Source: Chloroflexota bacterium
GTDB lineage: Bacteria; Chloroflexota; Limnocylindria; Limnocylindrales; CSP1-4
NCBI GenBank assembly: GCA_021801545.1
Contig: JAJYXX010000046.1
Coordinates: 1-7,806, forward strand
Reading direction: 5' to 3'
DNA length: 7,806 nt
The notes under the pieces are model-generated. The model searched no databases. It was not told the DNA's origin and was given only the letters and a program-made list of their open reading frames with translations. The position numbers and the translations under genes are program-made. This document shows, piece by piece, positions 1-7,000 of the stretch; the first letter of the stretch is position 1; every line of letters starts with the position of its first letter.

Positions 1-2134
1 CCTCGCGTACCGACCGGAAGAAGAGCCCCGCCAGGCCCGCCCCCGTCGTCACCAGCCCGAACAGGCCGATGACCGGCGCCACCCCGACGATCTCCGCGAG
101 CACCCCGCTCACCGCCAGCGCGATCGTCAGCGACGCGTACACGAGCGAGATCCGGAAGCCGATCACCCGTCCGATCAGCTCGGCCGGTGTCCGCTGCTGG
201 AAGAGCGTCTGGCTGGGGATGACGTAGATCATGTTCGCCACACCGCTCCCGAGCATCAGCCCGAAGGCGATCGGGAGCGAGCCGGCGAGCGCCAGGCCGG
301 CGATGCACAGCCCCCAGATCGCATAGCCGGCGATCACGAGGCGGCCCTTCGCCAGTCGCGCCCCGACGAGCCCGATGGCGAAGCCCCCGACGAGGCTGCC
401 CACCCCGATCGCGGTCTCGAGGAACGCGTAGGCGGTGACCGCGTCCGCCGGTCCGCGCTCGAGGACGTCCCGGGCGTAGATCGGTGTGAGGGCGAGCAGG
501 ACACCGAGGGCGAACTGGCCGACGACGCCCTGCACGGTGTTCGCCAGGAGCACCGTCTCCCGGCGCAGGAAGTGCCAGCCCTCGAGCAGCTCGGACCTGA
601 AGGTGGCCCACATCCCCGGCGCGGCGGGCTCGGGTCCGCCAACCGCGCCAGCCGCGCCAGCCGCGCCGCCTACCGCCGCATCGGCGCCCGCCGATCGCGA
701 CCGCGGCGGGAGCGCCATCGTTGCGATGAGAATCCCCGAGCCGACGTAGGAGGCGGCGTCGATCCAGAACGCGAGCGGGAGCGCCGTCCCGACGAACGCC
801 ACGAAGAGGCCGGCGAGCGGGTAGCCGACGACATCGGCAAGCGTCTCGCCCACCCAGAGCGAGGAGTTCGCGGTCAGCAGCTCGTCGTCGCGGACGATCT
901 GGGGCACGACGGCCGTCCGCGCCGGCCGGAAGAAGATCGAGATCGAGGTGACGATGAACACGAGCGGGTAGACGAGGTAGATGTTGACGACCGCCGCGAT
1001 CGGGATGAGCAGGACGACCGCCGCCCGGAGGAGGTCGCTCGCGACCATCACCTCCTTGTGGTCCCAGCGGTCGACGAGCGTCCCCGCGACCGGCCCGAGC
1101 AGGAGGTTCGGCACCGTCGCGGCGAGGAACACGAGCCCCACCGCCAGCGGCGAGTTCGTGATCCCCAGGACGAGGAAGGCGAGCGCGATCTGGTGGACCC
1201 GATCGCCGAACAGGCTGATCAGCTGCCCGACCCAGAGCGCTGAGAACGACGTGTTCAGGGCGAGACGGACGTACGGGTGACGTCGAACACGCTGGCCGAG
1301 CGCGGGAACCAGCGGGCCGACCGGGCGCGGGCGGGGGACGGCGAGACCACCCTCGGTTTCGAAGCCAAGCTCGAGCGGCGCGAGGGCGGGGGAGCCGAGC
1401 CCCGGCCCGGAGCCGCCGAGGAAGGCCGGCCGTTCGAGCAGCGACGCCTCGGCGAGACCCGCCGCCAGGCCGGTCTCCCCGCCCACGAGCCGTCGGGTCC
1501 GCCTCCGTCCCGGAGCCAGGCGGACGCTGGCCGACAGGCCCGCGAGGCCACGGGCGGCCGCCTCGGCCTCGTCCTGGTCGAGTTCGCCGGGGGAGCGGAC
1601 GAGGGTGGCGAACAGGAAGAAGGCGAGCCCGGCCGCGATCAGCAGGTCACCCGCGGAGATGACGTCCCGCAGGACCGGGAGCGGGCCCGGGATGACGTCG
1701 CCCAGGAACCCGGCGTGGAGGAGGAAGGACCCGTCGATCGAGGCCGGCAGGAGCACGTGAAGGGCGGCGTCGACGTCGCTCGGCCCGAACCCGGCGGCCG
1801 TCAGGCTCGGCTCCCAGACGGGCATGAAGCCCCCGTTGGCGATGACCGCGATCGCGTTGCCCAGGATGCCGACGGCCGCGATCAGGATCCCCGGGTGACG
1901 CCGGTTCACCCACAGGCCCACGAGGAGCAGCCCGTAGGCGGTCGCGAAGAGGGGCAGTCGGAGTGTCTCGGCGAGCTCGCTGCCGCGCACGAGCGCCGCC
2001 TCGGTCAGGAACCGGACGATCACCGCGCCAAAGAGGAGCCCGATCCAGCGCAGCCGGACCGCGACGAGGTTGCTGACCTTGCCGCCCGCGAGCAGACCGA
2101 CGATCAGCCCGAGGGCGACTCCTCCGAGCAGCAC
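1..2134 (-). CDS. DUF5317-MFS transporter fusion protein (3' end cut by window edge)
   Basis: Hand translation from GTG 2134 leftwards stays open for 711 codons to the window edge. Residues 1-180 are a DUF5317-like membrane domain: it opens MLLGGVALGLIVGLLAGGK, then LRWIGLLFG, and has about five hydrophobic segments plus a central NGGFMPVWEPS motif. DUF5317 has no established function. Residues ~181-288 are a Pro/Gly/Arg-rich linker. From ~289 onward it is a major facilitator of the MFS_3/efflux type: GDRVHQIALAF (310-320), the loop motif GTLVDRWDHKEVM (351-363), a Gly/Ala-rich central loop (~481-507) and helices up to about TM12, so few residues are missing. The likely role is export of an unidentified small molecule across the inner membrane. 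The start has an in-frame TAG two codons upstream and no clear Shine-Dalgarno, so translational coupling to the HD-GYP gene is likely. A separate MFS start at an internal GTG (residue 217) is possible but less likely. Confidence 0.85.
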   Translation of the reverse strand, partial: MLLGGVALGLIVGLLAGGKVSNLVAVRLRWIGLLFGAVIVRFLTEAALVRGSELAETLRLPLFATAYGLLLVGLWVNRRHPGILIAAVGILGNAIAVIANGGFMPVWEPSLTAAGFGPSDVDAALHVLLPASIDGSFLLHAGFLGDVIPGPLPVLRDVISAGDLLIAAGLAFFLFATLVRSPGELDQDEAEAAARGLAGLSASVRLAPGRRRTRRLVGGETGLAAGLAEASLLERPAFLGGSGPGLGSPALAPLELGFETEGGLAVPRPRPVGPLVPALGQRVRRHPYVRLALNTSFSALWVGQLISLFGDRVHQIALAFLVLGITNSPLAVGLVFLAATVPNLLLGPVAGTLVDRWDHKEVMVASDLLRAAVVLLIPIAAVVNIYLVYPLVFIVTSISIFFRPARTAVVPQIVRDDELLTANSSLWVGETLADVVGYPLAGLFVAFVGTALPLAFWIDAASYVGSGILIATMALPPRSRSAGADAAVGGAAGAAGAVGGPEPAAPGMWATFRSELLEGWHFLRRETVLLANTVQGVVGQFALGVLLALTPIYARDVLERGPADAVTAYAFLETAIGVGSLVGGFAIGLVGARLAKGRLVIAGYAIWGLCIAGLALAGSLPIAFGLMLGSGVANMIYVIPSQTLFQQRTPAELIGRVIGFRISLVYASLTIALAVSGVLAEIVGVAPVIGLFGLVTTGAGLAGLFFRSVRE
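642..668. repeat. Three tandem 9-bp units in the MFS central loop
   Basis: Three adjacent 9-base units on the plus strand (accgcgcca, gccgcgcca, gccgcgccg) encode Gly-Ala-Ala-type tripeptides on the minus strand. They fall in the cytoplasmic loop expected between TM6 and TM7 of the transporter, where in-frame length change is tolerated. The 9-bp unit keeps the reading frame, so slippage would only lengthen or shorten the loop. Confidence 0.7.
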
Positions 2135-2137
2135 CCG

Positions 2138-3553
2138 CTAGCGGGGGTCGCTCTGCGGCGGCGCGTCGGACAGCGCGGCCGCCTGGGCCATCCGGCCAGC
2201 CGCCTGCGAGAGGAGCGGTACCGGGCGCGTCTCGATCGGGCGGCCCGGATCGCTCACTCCCTCGGCCCACTTCGTGCGGACGAAGGCGTCGACGACGACC
2301 GGGTCGAACTGGATACCGGCGAACTTGCGCAGCTCGGCGAGCGCCTGCTCCTGCGACAGCGGTTTCATCCGGTAGGGGCGGGCGGCGGTCATCGCCTCGA
2401 ACGCGTCGGCGACGTGGAGGATCCGGGCCAGTTTCGGGATCTCCTCGCCCATCAGGCGGTCCGGGTAGCCCGAGCCGTTGTACCACTCGTGGTGGTGGCG
2501 GATGATCGGCAGCTCCGGCGCGAGCTTCGTGACTGGGGCGATGATCTCGGCCCCCTTGACCGGATGGGCGTTCATCAGGATGCGCTCCTCGCGCGTCAGG
2601 CGCTCCTGCTTGAGGAGCACGCTGTCCGGCACCCCGATCTTGCCAACGTCGTGGAGCAGGCCGCCCCACTCGAGCGCCTCGAGCTCCGCTTCGTTGACCC
2701 GCATCTCGCGCCCGATGTCGATCGCGATCTCCTTGACCCGATGGCTGTGCTTGCTCGTGAACGGATCACGCTTGTCGACGGCCTCGGCCAGAGCGCCGAT
2801 CGTCTGGGTGAACATCTCGCGCATCTCGACGAACCGGTGATGCGCGAGGCGGGTCGTGTAGAGGGGCAGCCCGAACAGGAGTGTCGCCCAGGCGCCGGCT
2901 CCATCGGGCAGTCGGTAGATCTGCGCCATGAGCCAGGCCAAAGGCGTTAGGGCGGAAAAGTTGATCGAGAAGCCGCGAAAATCACTTACCAGCACAACAC
3001 GGAAGCTCTGGCCTGATCGGAGGGCGACCGCAGTCGAAGTCACGTATGTGTTAAGGGCGAAGAACGTGCCGGCACCGAGCATAGTCGCCGCAAATTCGCC
3101 GACCAGCCCAGGCGAGTTACCGCGGGTCAAGTCCATCGCCAGCCCGCCGACGATCGCCGGGAAGGCAAGGCCGGCGTGGTTGAACAGCGTGCCGTACCAG
3201 GGCACCCTGCCTCGCAGCTCCCGCAGCTCCGAGGTGCCAATTGCCGCTACCCACCCCGCTGCGACGGGCCCCCCGAGCACCATGGACGCGACGATCGGGG
3301 CGATGGACGTAGACACGAACGTGCCGCGGGGCATCTGGACGGGCAGGGCCGAGGTGAACAGCGTCAACACCGTCCAGAACGCGACGCCGGCCAGGACGTT
3401 GACCTCGGGGCTCTGGCTCAGAGGTACGCCGATTTCAGGGCGGAGCCCAAGCGTCCAGTCGGTTCGCGTGGCAAACACAAAGCTCGTGGCCACGAGCGCA
3501 AGCGCGCTCAGTGCCACGAGCCCCGTGATGAAGAGCTTCAGAGATCTCGGCAT
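2138..3553 (-). CDS. Membrane-anchored HD-GYP domain protein, predicted cyclic-di-GMP phosphodiesterase
   Basis: This 471-residue protein has two parts. Residues 1-235 are a multi-helix membrane sensor region resembling the MASE-type domains of signalling enzymes; no specific ligand can be assigned. Residues ~240-435 are an HD-GYP domain, which in characterised members hydrolyses cyclic-di-GMP at a di- or tri-iron centre. The signature is intact: KHSHRV (268-273), HDVGKIG with the HD pair at 301-302, H330 in NAHPVKGAE, HHHE (353-356), GYP (362-364) and DAFEAMTAARPYR (383-395). The C-terminal ~35 residues look disordered. The ATG at 3553 gives a basic N-terminus before the first helix and has a weak GGGG five bases upstream. 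The gene follows the 29-residue peptide ORF by 73 bases and precedes the transporter by 3 bases, so the three are probably one operon. GC content drops in the sensor half. Biochemical activity is inferred from motifs only. Confidence 0.95.
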   Translation of the reverse strand: MPRSLKLFITGLVALSALALVATSFVFATRTDWTLGLRPEIGVPLSQSPEVNVLAGVAFWTVLTLFTSALPVQMPRGTFVSTSIAPIVASMVLGGPVAAGWVAAIGTSELRELRGRVPWYGTLFNHAGLAFPAIVGGLAMDLTRGNSPGLVGEFAATMLGAGTFFALNTYVTSTAVALRSGQSFRVVLVSDFRGFSINFSALTPLAWLMAQIYRLPDGAGAWATLLFGLPLYTTRLAHHRFVEMREMFTQTIGALAEAVDKRDPFTSKHSHRVKEIAIDIGREMRVNEAELEALEWGGLLHDVGKIGVPDSVLLKQERLTREERILMNAHPVKGAEIIAPVTKLAPELPIIRHHHEWYNGSGYPDRLMGEEIPKLARILHVADAFEAMTAARPYRMKPLSQEQALAELRKFAGIQFDPVVVDAFVRTKWAEGVSDPGRPIETRPVPLLSQAAGRMAQAAALSDAPPQSDPR

Positions 3554-3626
3554 CGCAGCCCCACACGATGGGTTGGCGAGGGAACTCTACTCCCTTCGAG
3601 CCAGCCCGAGCATGGGACCAAGGTAC

Positions 3627-3716
3627 CTAGAACCCCTTGAGCGAAGCCCCTCCTGCGATCGCGGTGGCGGCCACCGCGCTGAGAGCAGTCAGGAGCCGTA
3701 GAAGTCGAACCTGCAT
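3627..3716 (-). CDS. Small hydrophobic peptide, 29 residues
   Basis: The ORF starts at ATG 3716, with GAGGA (3728-3724) seven bases upstream, which is a well-placed ribosome binding site. The product has a basic start (MQVRLLRLLTALSAV), a hydrophobic core and the end GGASLKGF. It looks like a single membrane helix or a signal peptide with almost no mature part. The same frame is open to an ATG at 3812, but that longer form adds a charged, low-complexity stretch and has no comparable ribosome binding site, so I chose the short form. It lies first in the HD-GYP operon. It could be a membrane partner of the HD-GYP sensor, a leader peptide, or a chance ORF. I do not recognise a family. Confidence 0.55.
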   Translation of the reverse strand: MQVRLLRLLTALSAVAATAIAGGASLKGF

Positions 3717-3741
3717 CGGTCGATCCTCAACTCTCCTGCTG

Positions 3742-3774
3742 CTACCAGGCCTTGTTTCCAGCTTCCGGCTGCAC
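3742..3774 (-). CDS. Ten-codon mini-ORF (possible leader peptide)
   Basis: GTG 3774 opens a ten-codon frame encoding MQPEAGNKAW and ending at TAG (3744-3742). It is preceded by AAAGGAGG (3789-3782), close to a perfect Shine-Dalgarno, with seven bases between the SD and the GTG. This is the strongest ribosome binding site I see in the window. The stop lies 25 bases before the ATG of the 29-residue peptide, in a different frame. The size and position suit a leader peptide controlling downstream translation or transcription. The terminal Trp codon is notable but a single one proves nothing. Confidence 0.4.
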   Translation of the reverse strand: MQPEAGNKAW

Positions 3775-3795
3775 GCTCGTTCCTCCTTTGTGGCC

Positions 3796-3815
3796 TTCGT
3801 GCCCGAAAACACGAA
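3796..3815 (-). promoter_or_regulatory. Second leader hairpin
   Basis: The arms TTCGTG and CACGAA form a six-base-pair stem around an eight-base loop (TTTTCGGG). It begins right at the T-run of the preceding terminator-like hairpin and ends a few bases before the strong Shine-Dalgarno of the mini-ORF. The stem is short and only half G-C, so it may be marginal. Confidence 0.35.
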
Positions 3816-3843
3816 AACCGACCTGACACATGGCCGGTCGGTT
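3813..3843 (-). terminator. Terminator-like hairpin inside the leader
   Basis: On the minus strand the arms AACCGACC (3843-3836) and GGTCGGTT (3823-3816) pair perfectly over eight bases around a 12-base loop, and the 3' arm runs into TTTT. It could end transcripts of the upstream regulator gene, about 200 bases after its stop. However, it lies about 100 bases downstream of the predicted operon promoter, so it would also act on that transcript as an attenuator. The T-run is short, so efficiency is unknown. Confidence 0.5.
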
Positions 3844-3917
3844 GCACTACTCGCTCCGCTCCACCCTAAGTGCCCATTTCAGGCAGAGCATCGGCGCGTC
3901 CGAGCGTCTTGGCATTG

Positions 3918-3943
3918 CTTCCTAGTACTTCCGTACCAGGAAG
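3918..3943 (-). promoter_or_regulatory. Eleven-base-pair hairpin with GGAA (GNRA) tetraloop at predicted 5' end of transcript
   Basis: On the minus strand CTTCCTGGTAC, loop GGAA, then GTACTAGGAAG form an uninterrupted 11-base-pair RNA helix with one G-U wobble. On the plus strand the same position is an A-C mismatch and the loop is TTCC, so the structure favours the minus-strand RNA. It starts within a few bases of the predicted transcription start. GNRA loops are known for tertiary docking and for stabilising 5' ends. Confidence 0.55.
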
Positions 3944-3951
3944 TGCGCCGG

Positions 3952-3981
3952 ACTATAGAGACCAACGCTGAGTACGGTCAA
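3952..3981 (-). promoter_or_regulatory. Sigma-70-like promoter of the peptide/HD-GYP/transporter operon
   Basis: The -35 box TTGACC (3981-3976) and the -10 box TATAGT (3957-3952) are separated by 18 bases. Each differs from the consensus by one base, which is striking in such a GC-rich region. Transcription would start around 3945. The position fits expression of the operon independent of the upstream regulator gene. Confidence 0.7.
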
Positions 3982-3998
3982 TACGCAAGTCTGCGTAT
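3981..3998. promoter_or_regulatory. Perfect 18-bp dyad touching the -35 box (putative operator)
   Basis: ATACGCA and TGCGTAT are perfect inverted repeats around the spacer AGTC. The last base of the dyad is the first base of the -35 box, so a bound dimeric factor would contact or block RNA polymerase. I cannot tell from sequence which factor binds, or whether it activates or represses. Confidence 0.6.
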
Positions 3999-4000
3999 CT

Positions 4001-4032
4001 GGTGCGCTGCTGGTCCGGTAAGCTGCTGGACC
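4001..4032. repeat. Two tandem 16-bp direct repeats upstream of the promoter
   Basis: GGTGCGCTGCTGGTCC (4001-4016) and GGTAAGCTGCTGGACC (4017-4032) match at 13 of 16 positions with no gap. They sit about 55-87 bases upstream of the predicted transcription start, the usual place for activator sites. SARP-type regulators bind direct repeats (typically heptamers with an 11-bp period), so the adjacent SARP-type regulator is a candidate, although the 16-bp period differs. Confidence 0.55.
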
Positions 4033-4039
4033 GCCAACG

Positions 4040-7000
4040 CTACAGGGAGTCGAGCAGCGGGGGCTCGATGCCTAGCTCATCGCGAAGGACCGTCGAGTAG
4101 TGGCCGTACTGCTCCGCGGCCGCCGCGTGAGCACCGGTGATGTGGTAAAGGCGCAGCAGGGCAAGTTCGAGCTGTTCGGCCTCCGGGTCCACGTCGACAG
4201 CGCGGCGGGCAATCGCGATCCCACGCTCGTAGTGACCCGAGCTCGCGTCCGCGTGTATCGCCCGCTCGACGACTTCGAGGTAGGCGGCGTGGAGGGAGTC
4301 TCGGTACGGCGACGCCCACTCCTCGTAGGCGAAGTCGAGCGCGAACCGACCCACATACGCATCGCTGAGCGCCTGGATGTCCTCTGGAGACCCGCTTGAG
4401 CCGGAGGCCCGGATCAAGTCACGACAAAGGCGGCTTCTGCTCGTGACGAGTTCTGGATCCAGCCACAAGACATCGGAATCGTGGTGAACGTAGCCGGGCG
4501 AAAGATCCTCCCTGTACACGGGCTCGAACACCCGTCGCAGGAAGTACACGGTCTGGTTCAGCGAGTTAGCCGCGACGTCGGGTTCCAGGTCCGGCCAGAG
4601 AGCGTCGAGCACCTGGTCTCGAGTTGCCGAGAGATCAGGCCGAGTCAGCAGGTAGCAGAGAAGTGAGAGCACCTTGCGGCGGACTTCGGTGCCCGGAACC
4701 AGCCGGTCGCCAACCCTGATGGTCACCCGACCCTGATCCTCAACGAACACACGAGGCGCCAACCGGCGGGCCAGGCGCCGGCCGAGCTCCGGGCCAGCGA
4801 ACTTGCCCCGCAAGGACTTGGCGAGTATTCGTAGACGAGCGACGTCCTCCTGATCACCGACCGTGTCCAGCAGTCGAGCGGCGGCCACAACCGTTCGAGG
4901 CCCGAGGTATTCGATCGCATGGCGCAGAGCCGGTCGCCAACGGTCGGGTCGCCGCTGAGCCTCGTCGCGGATCAGCTCAATCGTCGAGTTTTCGATGTCG
5001 CCGAGCCGAAGAACGAGTTGGTCCGCCACCACCGACAACATCGCTGCGTCCACCTGGGCGGCGAGCTCAACTGCGTTATTCAGTTCGCCGCTACTCGCGG
5101 TGACCGCAGCGAGCAAGTGTGCCGCCTGCGACCAGAAGTCGGCGGCTTGGGCCTCCGCGTGCGCCAGGGCCGCCGCCGCACGGCGCTCTTGATCCTGATC
5201 ACCTCGGCTAATCGCAAGCTGTGCTCGGACGACGAGGTAGCGCGCAAGGTGTGCACATTCGGCGGTGTAGGCGCCCGGGGTCATTCTGTCCAGCAAGTCG
5301 GAGGCCTCGTCGAAGCGTCGGAGCCGGATCAGGTTCTGGGCGGCACTAACTCGCCAGCCATCAGCGATCGTCTCCGTTGATCGTTCCGCCTCGTCTAGAA
5401 GACGTTGAGCCGTGTTCCCGTCTCCATACCAACAGTGCACATCGGCCGCCTCTTGGAGTACCTCAGCCGGTACCAGGACGTAAGGGGCCGTCATCGCCGA
5501 GTCGAGCTGCTGCATCGCTTCTTCCCACCGCCCAAGGTGAGCTAGTGCGCGTGCCTGCGCTAGCCTCGCCGCCGGGAGCTCGATACTGGCGGAACTGCCT
5601 TGAAGCGCCTCTGCAGCTTCTCTGGCGTGAGTCAGTGCAGAAGCGGCTTGCCCTCGCACGACCAGGGCGTTCGCAAGGTTGAGCTTGGTGATGCCGAAGT
5701 AGTGCGTATCGCCCCGTTGCTGCTGATCCGCTGCCATCTGTTCTAGGAAGTGCGCATGTGCGCCCAGGTGTCCGTCGGTCGAGGAGCTCAAGAGAAGCAG
5801 CATCCCGTTGCCAATCGCCGCCAGAGATGGCTCGGGCTGCCGTCCCAACAGCGAACGCGCAAGGTCATGGACTGCACTCATGTTGCCCATGAAGTACTCG
5901 ACGGTCATCAGGTTCGCGATGGCAAGGTCCGCATTCGGTTCCGTAGAGTCGTGGGGGAATGCGCCCGCGGCGGCCGTGGCTCGTTCCAGAGCTGCAGCCG
6001 CGTCGCCGCGGTGCAGGTCCATCCGGGAGCGGACCATGTCAAAGGCGGGGTCGGAAGCGGCGGGCGGGGAGCGCTCCAGGTAGGACTCGGCGAGGGCGAA
6101 CTCGCCGCTGCCCAGGATCTGGCGAGCGGCGCCCGAGATGACGCGATGGAGGTCTGCGACGTCGCCTGCGGCCGCGTAGTGGTGGGCGGCCAGCCGCCAG
6201 GTCCGGGACTCCTCGTGGCGAGCGACACACCGGTGCAGTTCCAGAATGCCGCCCGGCCCGATCTCTCGTCCCAGCCGCGCCTCGAGGAAGTCCCGCACGA
6301 GCGGGTGGTAGCGCTGGCCTTCGCGGCGCGGTCCGCCCGCCGGTGGCAGGAGACCGACGTGCTCGGCGGCCGCGACCAGGCGCTGCGCCTCTGCTTCGCT
6401 GGTATCGGCGGCCACAGCCGCGATCTCCGGGTCAACAACCTGGAGGATCGATGTCCGCATGAGAAACGACCGCAGGTCCTCATCGAGCTCGCCGACGACC
6501 TCCTCGGCCAGGTAGTCGTGCAGTTCGCCCTGGGCCCCGGACAGGTTGCGAACAAAGGCGCGGATCTCGCTCGTCGAGCGGTCACGGATCGCGGCGTGCA
6601 CGAGCTGCAGGGAAGCTGCCCAGCCCTGCGTCCGGTGGGTCAGGTCGGCGAGCACATCGGGCTCGAGGGGCGTGCCGAACGTCTCGCGGAAGAGTTGCTC
6701 GGTTTCCTGCTCGTCGAAGCAGAGCTCCGACGCCACGAGCTCGACGATCTCGCCGAGCGACCGCAGGCGGGCCAGGGGGATCGACGGCCAGCGCCGGCTG
6801 AGGAAGACGATCGTGAGTCGCTCCGGTGCCCGCGTGACGATCTCGCGCATGACCACCCGCACATCGGGGACGTCGTCGACGAGGTGGTAGTCGTCGAGGA
6901 TCAGCACCGCGCCGCCACCAGCGAACATCCCGAGCTCGCGGATGAACGTGTCGACGATCGCGTTCCGGGCCGGGCCGACGGTCCCGAGCTCGCGCAGCAT

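Larger units (their letters stand above)
3717..3945 (-). promoter_or_regulatory. Structured ~230-base leader of the HD-GYP operon
   Basis: This stretch lies between the predicted transcription start (about 3945) and the ATG of the 29-residue peptide. On the transcribed strand it holds, in order, a GGAA-capped hairpin, a terminator-like hairpin with a T-run, a second hairpin, a strong Shine-Dalgarno with a ten-codon frame, and a second Shine-Dalgarno. I compared it by eye with the conserved cores of cyclic-di-GMP-I, cobalamin, TPP and glycine riboswitches and saw no convincing match. It may be an attenuator or an unrecognised regulatory RNA. Confidence 0.45.

Noticed and set aside
1255..1551. 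Frameshift or gene boundary between DUF5317 and the MFS domain
   Set aside because: Codon-by-codon reading through the linker showed one continuous frame with GC-rich third positions and no stop, so a fusion is preferred over two broken genes.
1647..2669. 340-codon open frame on the minus strand
   Set aside because: It overlaps the HD-GYP and DUF5317 frames in another phase and is an Arg/Pro/Gly-rich shadow.
1277..2950. 557-codon open frame on the plus strand
   Set aside because: It is antisense to the HD-GYP gene and the fusion gene. Its product is a low-complexity Arg/Glu/Asp/Gly-rich string with no recognisable fold, which is typical of shadow frames in GC-rich DNA.
3627..3812. Longer 61-residue version of the small membrane peptide
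   Set aside because: The upstream ATG lacks a good ribosome binding site, and the added 32 residues are charged and low in complexity. The internal ATG at 3716 has a well-spaced GAGGA.
3717..3945. Known cyclic-di-GMP class I riboswitch in the HD-GYP leader
   Set aside because: The context and a GNRA-capped helix suggested it, but the conserved core segments (the GCACAGGGCAAACC and GACGCAAAGCC types) are not present by eye. I left it as an unassigned structured leader.
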